A stretch of 11,326 nucleotides of DNA from Bdellovibrionales bacterium (GTDB taxonomy: Bacteria > Bdellovibrionota > Bdellovibrionia > Bdellovibrionales > UBA840), in assembly GCA_020434605.1 (NCBI GenBank), contig JAGRAL010000036.1:1-11326 (forward strand). The letters are read 5' to 3'. A program made the position numbers and the translations under genes. Below, piece after piece: positions 1 through 8,025 of this stretch. Position 1 is the first letter of the stretch. Every line of letters starts with the position of its first letter. The notes beneath the pieces were generated by a model. It was given only the letters and a program-made list of their open reading frames with translations, ran no database searches and was not told the DNA's origin.

Positions 1-988
1 GAATAGTTCCGAAAAAACCTATCATAAGACCTTGAATGCTAAAAAGCTGTAAAATGAATTTTTTGGAAGCACCAAAACTTTTTAAGATCGCTATTTCATT
101 ATACCGCTTCAAAACAGCTATGAATAAAGAAGAAGATACATTAAAACACGCGGCCACTATCATTACAGATAAGACTAGAAATAAAATATATTTTTCATAG
201 GTAACAGCACTTAAAAAGTTTCGATTGTGTTGATACCAATCTTTTGCATAGAACTGGCTGCCAAGTCTAGCATTAAGCTGTATTGCTTTAGGTATTGCGA
301 TATCTTTATTTGTTAGCTGTAGTAGCAGACCACTATATTGCGTTCTTGTTAGGTCTGATAAATCCTGCACCCACTTTGAATCTGTTAGTATGATTCTTTC
401 ATTGTAATCAAACTTACCCAAATCAATAAACCCACTAACTGTAAACACTTTAACAACAGGTTTAAACTCATAAGAAGAAACAGTAACTGCTTTAGGAACA
501 ACGATCCTTACTTTGTCTCCTACTTTTACTTTTTGAGTATTCTTGAACTCTTGTCCTAAAATAACCTTAGGCGTCTCTTGGTCTCCAAAATCCCATGTGC
601 CTTCCGTCAAGCGGTGCTCTAAGCGCTGACTTGCATAACTATCTCTAGCTTGACCTCTCATCACCACCCCGTGAACCTTTCCTTTAAAAGCAAAAAGGGC
701 CTCAAGGTGAACGAAAGGACTGATGTGTTTTGTTTCTGGTGCTATATCTGTAATTTCAGTGACAATTTCTTTGGTTAAATTTAAATGTCCGCGCTTAAGC
801 ACTAAGACATGTCCTGTAAAATCAATCACAGACTCATGAATAGCTTTTTCAAAGCCATTTACTACAGACATCGATACAACGAGTGAAGCAACTCCAACCA
901 TCATACCAAACACTGCAAATAGCGAGCTAATTGTTACAAATCGATTGCCACTTTGCAGGTAGCGCCACACCATCCACGCTTTCATCAT
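1..988 (-). CDS. lolC: LolC/LolE-family lipoprotein-releasing ABC transporter permease, partial (C-terminus beyond base 1)
   Basis: I translated this open frame by hand; 329 residues are visible and no stop occurs before base 1. The family sits in the inner membrane and, with the LolD ATPase, extracts lipoproteins and hands them to LolA. Seen: a first membrane segment at about residues 20-42 ending in the hallmark NGFEK (residues 44-48), a soluble periplasmic domain of about 220 residues, a second segment at about 266-292, then the FtsX-type motif EIAILKSFGAS (298-308) and the start of a third segment. Full-length relatives have about 400-415 residues, so roughly 70-90 are missing. The ATG (986-988) overlaps the prfB stop as ATGA and has AGGGG six bases upstream, which indicates translational coupling. 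A second in-frame ATG follows at once (983-985). LolC, LolE and the single-permease LolF cannot be told apart here. Confidence 0.85.
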   Translation of the reverse strand, partial: MMKAWMVWRYLQSGNRFVTISSLFAVFGMMVGVASLVVSMSVVNGFEKAIHESVIDFTGHVLVLKRGHLNLTKEIVTEITDIAPETKHISPFVHLEALFAFKGKVHGVVMRGQARDSYASQRLEHRLTEGTWDFGDQETPKVILGQEFKNTQKVKVGDKVRIVVPKAVTVSSYEFKPVVKVFTVSGFIDLGKFDYNERIILTDSKWVQDLSDLTRTQYSGLLLQLTNKDIAIPKAIQLNARLGSQFYAKDWYQHNRNFLSAVTYEKYILFLVLSVMIVAACFNVSSSLFIAVLKRYNEIAILKSFGASKKFILQLFSIQGLMIGFFGTI

Positions 989-2110
989 GGTTTTTCCCCT
1001 GCCACTTGCTCTTTTAAGAAGGCATATACAAAGTCTTGTAGATAACCATCCAAGACATCTTGTACCTGACTTGTCTCATAAGAGGTTCTATGATCTTTAA
1101 CCATTTGATATGGATGCATAACGTAAGAGCGTATCTGGCTTCCCCATTCTACGGCCTTTTTAGTGGCATTCATTTTATCTTTTTCTTTTTGCCTTTCCGC
1201 TAACTCTCGTTCGTAAAGAGCAGCCTTTAGCATCTTCATCGCCTTATCTCTATTTGTATGTTGCGATCTCTCGCTTTGACATTGCACCACGATACCCGTC
1301 GGTAAATGCGTCATACGTACAGCAGAATCTGTTTTATTAATATGTTGTCCACCCGCTCCACTTGCTCGGTAAGTGTCGATTCGTAAATCCTCATCCTTTA
1401 CTACGATATTAATATTGTCATCAACCTCAGGGTAAACAAAGACAGATGCAAAGCTAGTATGTCTTCTAGCATTTGAATCAAAAGGGCTTATTCTTACCAA
1501 CCTATGAACGCCAGACTCGGCTTTTAAATTACCGTAAGCAAAAGGCCCTGAAAGTAAAAGTGAGACCGATTTAATACCCGCTGTTTCTCCCTCGGTCATC
1601 TCTAGAACTTCTAGTGAATAACCTTGCTTATCAGCATAGCGAGAATACATTCTAAACAGCATATTGGCCCAATCGCAAGACTCAGTACCACCCGCACCTG
1701 AGTTAATCGAAACGTAAGCGTTATTCATATCGCTCTCACCATTTAGCAGCGTCTTTAGTTCGATTTCATCATGTAAAGTTTGTAATTGCTTAAGTTCATT
1801 TTGTACCTCAGTAAAACTATCTTCGTCTTGCGCCTCAACAGCCATATCTAAAAGTACAAGAGCATCCTCTAGCCTTGTGCGAAGATCATTATAATCACCT
1901 AATGATTTTTCTAAAAATGACTTCTCTTGGTTGTACTTATTTAATAGCTTGGGGTTATTCCACACATCGGGATTTTCAGACTGTAGATTTAACTCAGCAA
2001 TTCGCTTTTGTTTTGTATCAACGTCAAAGATACCCCCTAAGATCTTGTGTTTTCTTATTCAGCTCTTGGAGCTGCGCTTTTACTTCTAGAAGGTATATTG
2101 ATATGGACAT
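985..2110 (-). CDS. prfB: Peptide chain release factor 2 (RF2), expressed through a programmed +1 frameshift
   Basis: RF2 recognises UGA and UAA stop codons on the ribosome and triggers peptide release. The gene is two frames: 28 codons from ATG 2108-2110 to an in-frame TGA at 2024-2026, then, after skipping one T, a frame from GAC (2023-2025) to the TGA at 985-987. The joined product is 374 residues (E. coli RF2 is 365). Seen: the anticodon-mimicking SPF tripeptide at about 208-210, the catalytic GGQ at about 253-255 inside YRASGAGGQH, and RRHTSF and VYPEVDD nearby. The N-terminal segment runs LRGYL, then DVD after the shift, as in other RF2 proteins. A start at 1965 (GTG) would lose the first 48 residues and is wrong. 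No good Shine-Dalgarno precedes ATG 2110, and an in-frame TAG lies four codons upstream, so no earlier start is possible. ybeY is upstream; the lolC-like gene overlaps its end. Confidence 0.96.
2023..2038 (-). promoter_or_regulatory. RF2 programmed +1 frameshift site (internal SD plus CTT TGA C)
   Basis: Reading the minus strand, the bases are AGG GGG TAT CTT TGA C. The AGGGGG acts as an internal Shine-Dalgarno placed three bases before the CTT slippery codon, and TGA followed by C is a poor termination context. This is the known autoregulatory site of prfB: when RF2 is scarce the ribosome slips +1 from CTT TGA to read GAC and makes full-length RF2; when RF2 is plentiful it stops at codon 29. 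From memory the 16 bases match the E. coli site exactly. Confidence 0.96.
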
Positions 2111-2146
2111 GTGATAAAGCTAGCATCTGCAAAAAATGCTTGCAAA

Positions 2147-2587
2147 TTAAAAAAGCGCCATGACATCAGTATTTAGGACAGCAAATACATCGTCCTGAAT
2201 TTTAAACATTCGTTTTGCCTCTTCAGCATTGTTTTCATGTTCAAAGCCATTTAAATGCAAGATCCCATGAATGAGCAAATATAAAAATTCTGATTCTAGT
2301 GAGTGAACATTCTCCTTAGCCTGGACGCGCATTTTATCAATGCAAAAAACTAGTTCACCCATACTCTCATCATCGGCAGAAAAACTTAGCACGTCAGTTA
2401 CGTAGTCTTTATTTCTATACTTAGAGTTTAAATCTTGCATTTTAGCAGCACTCACAAAGACCACCGTTAAAGAGTCTTTCTGGTTATTTATATGGGATTT
2501 CAAATGAGAGAGTACTTTTTTTACAAGCTCTACCAAAGAAGCACTTTGCACTAGAGCACCGGTATGATTTTGGAGCAAAATGTCCAC
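2147..2587 (-). CDS. ybeY: YbeY endoribonuclease / rRNA maturation factor
   Basis: YbeY is a small zinc-dependent protein needed for 16S rRNA 3'-end maturation and 70S ribosome quality control. The 146-residue product has the family signature HGILHLNGFEH, giving the three zinc-binding histidines H107, H111 and H117, and the conserved stretch LNSKYRNKD-VTDVLSF with Arg58 in the position of the catalytic-site arginine. The usual signature ends GYDH; here it is GFEH, a conservative change. Length is close to E. coli YbeY (155). The start is GTG at 2585-2587, directly adjacent to the TAA of the upstream pgpH-type gene (TAAGTG), with AAGGG about ten bases upstream, which suggests reinitiation or coupling. 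The pgpH-ybeY neighbour pair is widespread in bacteria. Confidence 0.93.
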   Translation of the reverse strand: MDILLQNHTGALVQSASLVELVKKVLSHLKSHINNQKDSLTVVFVSAAKMQDLNSKYRNKDYVTDVLSFSADDESMGELVFCIDKMRVQAKENVHSLESEFLYLLIHGILHLNGFEHENNAEEAKRMFKIQDDVFAVLNTDVMALF

Positions 2588-5047
2588 TTATCTACCCTTA
2601 ACACTAATTAAGTTTGTAGACTTCTCTGAATCAACTCCACCCATCTTAGTAGGATAATCCATTCTTTGGTGATAGATCGTCAGTAGAATTCTCTCGTAGA
2701 CGTGCTCTATTGTTGATAAGTCTCGAAGAGTAATATTACATTCATCCAATTGCCCATCTAAGAACTTATTCTGAATAATATTTTTTACGATATTCTGAAG
2801 CCTTGCTGGTGTCGGTTCATCTAAAGACCTCGCCGCTGCTTCGATCGAGTCCGCAAGCATTACTAAGCCAGCCTCTTTAAACTGCGGTTTAGGTCCTGGG
2901 TATCTAAACTCAGCTTCGGATACCTTATGGATATCATCTTCTAATTCTTTTGCCTTATTATAGAAATAAGAAATCAAAGTCGTACCATGATGCTGTAAAA
3001 TAATATCTAGAATCGGCTTCCCTAACTTATAGCTGATCGCTAACTCTGCTCCGTCTTTTACGTGTGCAATCAATATGGTTTTACTCATATGAGGTGAAAT
3101 CGCATCATGAGGATTATAACCCGCTCTTTGATTTTCGACAAAGTATTCAGAGTGATGCATTTTACCAATATCATGATAAAAGGCTCCCACCTTAGATAGT
3201 AGTGGGTTAGCACCAATTTCTTCAGCGGCACTTTCGGCCATCGTACCCACAATTACAGAATGATGGTACGTCCCTGGTGCCTTTAACAACATTTCTTTTA
3301 ATAACGGATGGTTTAAGTTACTCAATTCAAGAAGTCTTACATCCGTAGTGTAATTAAACACAGTTTCAAAAAGTGGAGTTAGCATCATAGTAACAAGGGC
3401 TGAAAAAATACCCGAGAAAAAGCCCGATGGTGCATACCAAATCATGGATGGTATCGCTGTATCTTTTGCCGTAAGCCAAGTCAAAAAGCATAGTACAAGT
3501 ACATTAACAATACCAACTCTAACCCCAGCTAAGTAGACGTGGTTTCTTTTCTTGGTATTAAAAACACCTCTAGCACCCGCCACTCCGCCAATTACTGTGT
3601 ACAAGAAATAGTTAAAATCAAATTTAACCATAACACCTAGAACAGCTGCTAAGAAAATACAAAATAACCAAACAATCTCACCCCTAGTAATAAGTAGACC
3701 GACAATCATTGGGGCCGCTGCAATTGGAGCTAAATATAAAAAGAATTTATCTGGAACACTAAAACCTAATTCTCTAAAAACAGTTACATCCGTTACTAGT
3801 AGCAACATTTTAGTAAGTAAAACAACGACAAGAGTGATGCTACCCATCGCCCACAAGTCTTTTGTTTTGACCATGGCATTAATCCCAGAAAGTCTTCTTA
3901 CAAAAGAAAATAACACCAGAACTAAGGTTGTTAGCAATAATGCTGTTACTAGAGAGAAAAAATCTTGATCACGCTGCAAGCTGATTTTTCTAACTTCGTT
4001 TAAAACCATGATTTGCTTTTTATGAACAGGCGCACCCTCTGGTACTATAACCTGTCCTTTTTTAACTGAGACTAATACGCTAGGCACTGACTCTCTAGCC
4101 GCTTGTCTTCTCAAAGCTGTCTCTTGAATATTCTGACTTAAATTTGGAATAATTAAACTTGCTACAAAACGCAGAAGCAATTTTCTGTCGGATATATCCA
4201 TGCTTCTTAAAAAGCTTGCATCAGAATTTAAAATCATTTTCTTTACAAGTAAGACGTCTGTTAAACTTTTCACTTCACTTGATGACTCTTCAATAGCCAC
4301 TGGTTTTTGCTCGGCACCGGTTTCTAGAGTTCTAACGATAACTAAGTTATTAGAGGTACGACGCAACGGAGTAATATCTGCAGATATCTTTTTTTGACTG
4401 ACAGGATCTAAGAGGCGATACGCATAGCTTAAATATAGTGAGCTAAATCTCTTTTTTGTTAACCAGATAAAAATATCTTCTGATAAATTTCTGATTTCTA
4501 AGATCTCTTCAAACTTTGATTTATTTTTTAAAAACGATGTGGCAAAGCGGTCTAAAGCCACCTCACTTTTTGGAAGATTGCTACCAGCAAGTAGTACACG
4601 CATGGTACGAAACCCTCGGTCTAACTTTTGATACAACTCATCATACTGTTCAACGTCATAGTCAAAAATTGGCGGTATACTTGATTCTGCTTTTTGCTTT
4701 TGATCTGCAGTTTCAATGTAATCACTAAACTCAAAGTTAAAAGGTGATTTGATATCAGCAATTGAAATATCACCCTCTTGATACTCGATACCTGTAAGAC
4801 TAAATTCGAAATTGATAAAGATAGATAAGACAAAGCAAAATAGAAATATATATACAATTCTACGAATACCAAAAGATTCGTCTAAATAATGAATCCAACG
4901 ACCAAAAAATGTTTTTTCAATACCTAGTGTGTTCACCCACTCTACAAAGTTTGTAGATGAGGAGCTGTACTTTGTACGCAAACTATTTTTCTGGGCTTTT
5001 TTTAAATTAGCCTGCAGTCGTTTTAGCTTTTCTTCTTCGTTTGCCAT
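2588..5047 (-). CDS. pgpH: 7TM-HD domain phosphodiesterase, PgpH/YqfF type (putative cyclic-di-AMP phosphodiesterase)
   Basis: An 819-residue membrane protein. In order: a charged cytoplasmic N-terminus, one membrane segment at about 63-84, a large extracytoplasmic region at about 85-360 (position of the 7TMR-HDED domain), about seven membrane segments between 363 and 558, then a cytoplasmic HD domain from about 580. Visible metal ligands are H596 (in PGTYHHS), H625-D626 (in YHDIGK), H686-H687 (in QHHGT) and D733 (in LADSIEAAAR), so the catalytic centre looks intact. In Listeria PgpH of this architecture hydrolyses c-di-AMP to pApA; that activity here is inferred from family. Architecture and length match the family. 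The ATG at 5045-5047 has only a weak GAGA upstream. It leads the minus-strand group with ybeY directly behind; phoH, often found before this pair, is not upstream in this window. Confidence 0.9.
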   Translation of the reverse strand: MANEEEKLKRLQANLKKAQKNSLRTKYSSSSTNFVEWVNTLGIEKTFFGRWIHYLDESFGIRRIVYIFLFCFVLSIFINFEFSLTGIEYQEGDISIADIKSPFNFEFSDYIETADQKQKAESSIPPIFDYDVEQYDELYQKLDRGFRTMRVLLAGSNLPKSEVALDRFATSFLKNKSKFEEILEIRNLSEDIFIWLTKKRFSSLYLSYAYRLLDPVSQKKISADITPLRRTSNNLVIVRTLETGAEQKPVAIEESSSEVKSLTDVLLVKKMILNSDASFLRSMDISDRKLLLRFVASLIIPNLSQNIQETALRRQAARESVPSVLVSVKKGQVIVPEGAPVHKKQIMVLNEVRKISLQRDQDFFSLVTALLLTTLVLVLFSFVRRLSGINAMVKTKDLWAMGSITLVVVLLTKMLLLVTDVTVFRELGFSVPDKFFLYLAPIAAAPMIVGLLITRGEIVWLFCIFLAAVLGVMVKFDFNYFLYTVIGGVAGARGVFNTKKRNHVYLAGVRVGIVNVLVLCFLTWLTAKDTAIPSMIWYAPSGFFSGIFSALVTMMLTPLFETVFNYTTDVRLLELSNLNHPLLKEMLLKAPGTYHHSVIVGTMAESAAEEIGANPLLSKVGAFYHDIGKMHHSEYFVENQRAGYNPHDAISPHMSKTILIAHVKDGAELAISYKLGKPILDIILQHHGTTLISYFYNKAKELEDDIHKVSEAEFRYPGPKPQFKEAGLVMLADSIEAAARSLDEPTPARLQNIVKNIIQNKFLDGQLDECNITLRDLSTIEHVYERILLTIYHQRMDYPTKMGGVDSEKSTNLISVKGR

Positions 5048-5262
5048 ATTCTCTACTTTATCGGCTTTAACACTCCGCCGTACAAGTCTATATTAGCGTA
5101 AAACTTAGAGTTTTTATAGATTTTTTAGGTCTAAAACTAGCAGTGGTAAACATTGCATTCACATTAGTCTAGTCCTAAGCCAAAAGACATAACAAAATCT
5201 AATTCATAAGCAGTACTTAAAATGTAATGGACCATAATAAATACTTTATCTATATTGCGGTA
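5048..5262. promoter_or_regulatory. Divergent intergenic region between pgpH and mazG
   Basis: This 215-bp, AT-rich stretch must hold the promoters for both the pgpH group (leftward) and mazG (rightward). Weak -10-like hexamers can be seen: TAATAT on the minus strand at 5090-5095, and TAAAAT on the plus strand at 5218-5223. Neither has a convincing -35 at 16-18 bp, so both are tentative. The TAAAAT box would start a transcript near 5230, downstream of the ATG at 5227, which favours the mazG start at 5263. I saw no small ORF, RNA gene or terminator here. Confidence 0.4.
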
Positions 5263-6063
5263 ATGAAGAACCCACCTAAAGAATATAGAAGTTTCACATC
5301 TTTACAGAAAATCATTGCTGACTTACAAGACCCCGACGGTGGATGCCCGTGGGATTTAGAGCAAACACACCGCACTTTATGCAAGTTTGCCATCGAGGAA
5401 ACCTACGAGCTAGTAGATGCCATCGAAGCCAACGACATCAAAAGCATGAAAGAAGAATTGGGTGATGTTCTTTTACAGGTTATGTTACATGCTGAAATAG
5501 CCAAAAAAGCTTCTCACTTTAGTATAGAAGATGTCATCGAGTCCATTGGAACAAAAATGGTTCGCAGGCATCCTCATGTGTTTAGTGATACCAATGTGGC
5601 AGGACCAGAGGAAGTTTTAAAAAATTGGGAAAAGATCAAGCAGAAAGAAAAGACAACAGATACAAAGTGGTTTAATTTTCCAAATCACCTCCCTGCTCTA
5701 AGCATATCTGATAAGATTGGCAGCAAGAGCCAAAAGTACGATTTTGATTGGAAAACCAAAGAGCAGGTTTACGGAAAAGTTACGGAAGAATTACAAGAAG
5801 TGACCGAAGCTCTTGAAACAAATGATCTTGATAAAATCGAAGATGAAATTGGCGATTTATTATTTGTGGTCGCGCAACTAGCTAGGCACTATAGCTTAGA
5901 CCCAGAGCAAGCTCTTCGCCGTAGCAATCAGAAGTTTATGACTAGGTTTACAAAGATGATGGATCTAGCAAAAAGCAAAGGGCTTTCATTTAATGATTTA
6001 TCACTAGACGAAAAAGAAAACCTCTGGCAGGAAGTAAAAGTCTTACTAAAAAATGATCGTTAA
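5263..6063 (+). CDS. mazG: Nucleoside triphosphate pyrophosphohydrolase MazG (two tandem MazG domains)
   Basis: MazG hydrolyses (d)NTPs to monophosphates and pyrophosphate, clearing non-canonical or excess nucleotides. With this start the product is 266 residues (E. coli 263). Domain one carries GCPWDLEQTH near residue 27, then the metal-binding EETYE and EELGD at about 45-68, and RRHPHVF near 101-107. Domain two carries EELQEV and EDEIGD at about 175-198. Both ExxE...ExxD sets are present. An in-frame ATG at 5227 would add 12 residues (with a hydrophobic FIYIAV run) not expected in the family, and neither start has a clear Shine-Dalgarno; I prefer 5263 by alignment to remembered MazG N-termini. 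The gene converges on murJ and its TAA overlaps the murJ stop codon. Confidence 0.92.
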   Translation: MKNPPKEYRSFTSLQKIIADLQDPDGGCPWDLEQTHRTLCKFAIEETYELVDAIEANDIKSMKEELGDVLLQVMLHAEIAKKASHFSIEDVIESIGTKMVRRHPHVFSDTNVAGPEEVLKNWEKIKQKEKTTDTKWFNFPNHLPALSISDKIGSKSQKYDFDWKTKEQVYGKVTEELQEVTEALETNDLDKIEDEIGDLLFVVAQLARHYSLDPEQALRRSNQKFMTRFTKMMDLAKSKGLSFNDLSLDEKENLWQEVKVLLKNDR

Positions 6064-7640
6064 GTTTTTTTGCTAACTCGTCTTTTTAAAATTTTCAATA
6101 GCTCGTCAGCTTCATGTAGCCCTAAAAGCTTAGAGCTAAAAATATACATTGAAGCAGCAATTACAAGAGTGATCACTAGACATACCACTCTTCCCACTTC
6201 TGATCCTAAAAGTACATTGCCAAGAATTGGGTATACAGAAAAGCTTAAGACCATCATCAAAGTACTCACACTAATTTTAACAAGACTTATAAAAATATCT
6301 TTAACCGGTGTCGCTGGAAACTTTACATAAAACACTACTAACAAAATACACATTCCTATCGCAGAACTAATAGCCGTAGACGCCGCAATCCCTTTTAAAC
6401 CAAACTGATCAATTGTAATCGACACCAAGCCAATGTGTAGACACAAAATTAGCAAACTAATTAAGGTGGGCAGCCAGTAGTATCTTAATGAGTAAAAAGC
6501 TGCGTTAACGATCTTTAGTAATGTATAGGCAACTAATGCCAGTGCATACACCTCTAAAACATACGATGTTTGCGTCATATCATACGCGCTAAATTTACCT
6601 CGTAAAAATAAAGTACTGATAATCTCTTGTGATAAAAAGAATAGAGTCGCAGCACTAGGAATCGATAAGTAGAGCGAAAACTTAATACTCTGTACAAACT
6701 GATGTCTAAATTGCGTCCAATGCATTTTGCTTACAGCTTCTGCAAGTGATGGCAGTAGTGCTGTGCCTAAACTCACACTGATCAAAGACAGTGGAAGCTC
6801 AAGCAGTCTGTCGGCATAGTAAATCCACGAATTACTGCCATTTTCAAGGCCTGCGGCGAACTTTACATTAATAATATTTGTAAACTGCAAGATCCCAATA
6901 GTGATAATTCCTGGAATCATATTTTTAAAAACATTTTTTACAGCTTGGCCTTTAAATGAAAAATACAACTTAGGAAAATACCCTGCTTTATAGAGCGGAG
7001 GCAGTAAAAATGCCATTTGTAAAAAGCCACCAACCAAAACTGCATATGAAAGTAAATCTCCAGGATAGCTAACCCATGTCTTTGGCATTAGGGCAAATGT
7101 AATCAAGCTTAAGTTTAAAAAAATGGGAGTAAATGCCGGCCAAAAAAACTGCTTAAACGTATTTAACTGCGCCATAAAGAAAGCGTAAATACACACAAAA
7201 AATAAAAAGAAAAACATGATCTTAGAATAGCGAATTGTCGCTTCTATTTTACCTGGAATCTCAGTAAAACCTTTACCATCCACTAAGGGGTGAATGATTT
7301 GCGCTGAAAACAAGATTCCTAGTATGGAGAGAGTCATCAGTGTAATAAATAAAATTGTAAAAATACTCCAGCTAAAGCGCTTCGCCTCGTCTTCGCCAGC
7401 ATTTTCAATTTTGTCTACAAATTCAGGGATGAAACTAGCAGAAAACGCCCCTTCACCAAAGATTCTACGGAGCATATTAGGGATTCTAAAGGCCACAAAC
7501 CAGGAATCAGTCACCGTAACCAAGAACTGCGACGAGACGACAACATCCCTAACAAGGCCTGCGATCCTAGAAGAAAAAGTACCTAAGGCCATGGCGAGCG
7601 CTGATTTTATCAATGATTTCTGATGCTTAGCCTGATTCAC
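6060..7640 (-). CDS. murJ: Lipid II flippase MurJ (MviN family)
   Basis: MurJ is a MOP-superfamily inner-membrane protein that flips lipid II for peptidoglycan synthesis. The product is 526 residues (E. coli 511), hydrophobic throughout, consistent with about 14 membrane segments. Diagnostic stretches: SRIAGLVRD (R25 and R31), RIPNMLRRIFGEGAFS (R58/R59) and YYADRLLELP (R278) followed by LGTALLPSLAEA. These arginines correspond to E. coli residues important for lipid II transport. I chose the GTG at 7638-7640 because AGGGG lies five bases upstream and the N-terminus then matches the family. An ATG at 7694 would add 18 residues containing a cysteine and several charges before the first membrane segment, and its spacing to an AGGA is poor. 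It is divergent from rpsT and convergent with mazG, so it appears to be monocistronic. Confidence 0.94.
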   Translation of the reverse strand: MNQAKHQKSLIKSALAMALGTFSSRIAGLVRDVVVSSQFLVTVTDSWFVAFRIPNMLRRIFGEGAFSASFIPEFVDKIENAGEDEAKRFSWSIFTILFITLMTLSILGILFSAQIIHPLVDGKGFTEIPGKIEATIRYSKIMFFFLFFVCIYAFFMAQLNTFKQFFWPAFTPIFLNLSLITFALMPKTWVSYPGDLLSYAVLVGGFLQMAFLLPPLYKAGYFPKLYFSFKGQAVKNVFKNMIPGIITIGILQFTNIINVKFAAGLENGSNSWIYYADRLLELPLSLISVSLGTALLPSLAEAVSKMHWTQFRHQFVQSIKFSLYLSIPSAATLFFLSQEIISTLFLRGKFSAYDMTQTSYVLEVYALALVAYTLLKIVNAAFYSLRYYWLPTLISLLILCLHIGLVSITIDQFGLKGIAASTAISSAIGMCILLVVFYVKFPATPVKDIFISLVKISVSTLMMVLSFSVYPILGNVLLGSEVGRVVCLVITLVIAASMYIFSSKLLGLHEADELLKILKRRVSKKT

Positions 7641-7756
7641 GATAGCGCCCCTATTTTGGAGTTTGAAAGGCGTGCAAGCTTTTGTTACTTGCATTGTCCT
7701 AACAACCTATGTTATCTACTTACTTCCTTAATTAAGAATATTTGTGGAGGTTTAGT
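7641..7756. promoter_or_regulatory. Divergent region between murJ and rpsT with a 6-bp inverted repeat
   Basis: These 116 bp separate the divergent murJ (GTG) and rpsT (TTG) starts. A perfect inverted repeat, TGCAAG at 7673-7678 and CTTGCA at 7688-7693 with a 9-nt spacer, sits in the middle. It could be an operator or a hairpin in the murJ leader. A 10-bp palindrome CTTAATTAAG lies at 7727-7736 in the rpsT leader. A TTGCAT at 7689-7694 could serve as a -35 for rpsT, but the bases 17-18 bp downstream match a -10 poorly. No assignment is firm. Confidence 0.3.
7746..7750 (+). promoter_or_regulatory. Shine-Dalgarno sequence that fixes the rpsT TTG start
   Basis: GGAGG lies six bases before TTG 7757-7759, ideal spacing. 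It rules out the upstream in-frame TTG at 7742, which would lie before this site and add five residues (starting MWRFS) not found in S20. Confidence 0.85.
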
Positions 7757-8020
7757 TTGGCAAATCATAAGTCAGCAGCAAAGCGTGCTCGTCAGGCGAA
7801 TGTTAAGAAAATCAGAAATTTAGCTACAAAAAATAGCGTTCGTAGCCTTGAAAAGAAAGTTCGTACTGCTCTTAGCGCAAAAGATGCTAAAGCAACTGAA
7901 TTATTACGCGAGTTTGCTAGCAAAGTTTCAAAAGCTGCTAAAAAAGGTGCTATACCTGCAAAGACTGCTTCTCGTAAAATAGCTAGATTAGCTACTCAGC
8001 TTTCAGCACTTACTAAGTAA
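7757..8020 (+). CDS. rpsT: 30S ribosomal protein S20
   Basis: S20 is a primary binding protein of the small ribosomal subunit that contacts 16S rRNA. The product begins ANHKSAAKRARQ after the initiator, the S20 signature, and is 87 residues, the same length as E. coli S20. It is rich in Lys, Arg and Ala, as expected for its helical bundle. The start is TTG, supported by the GGAGG six bases upstream. E. coli rpsT also uses a UUG start, which there takes part in translational autorepression; similar control here is plausible but unproven. The gene is divergent from murJ and ends 5 nt from the convergent PilZ gene stop. Confidence 0.97.
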   Translation: MANHKSAAKRARQANVKKIRNLATKNSVRSLEKKVRTALSAKDAKATELLREFASKVSKAAKKGAIPAKTASRKIARLATQLSALTK

Positions 8021-8025
8021 TTATC

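Noticed and set aside
1875..2114. Plus-strand open frame of 79 codons opposite the prfB start
   Set aside because: It is antisense to the prfB leader and frameshift region, which is firmly identified, and its translation looks like no protein family.
2111..2146. Possible hairpin (AGCAT...ATGCT) in the ybeY-prfB gap
   Set aside because: Only five pairs plus a mismatch and no T run after it; too weak to call a terminator or attenuator. The genes are probably co-transcribed.
4621..4872. Same-strand open frame of 83 codons inside pgpH with hydrophobic residues
   Set aside because: It is an alternative frame of the membrane-anchor region of pgpH; AT-rich membrane codons give hydrophobic translations in other frames.
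5227..5262. Longer mazG from the ATG at 5227
   Set aside because: The added 12 residues are outside the family norm and lack a ribosome-binding site; the 5263 start gives 266 residues, close to E. coli MazG. Not fully excluded.
7294..7623. Plus-strand open frame of 109 codons
   Set aside because: It is wholly antisense to the conserved MurJ N-terminal half, with no ribosome-binding site or recognisable motif.
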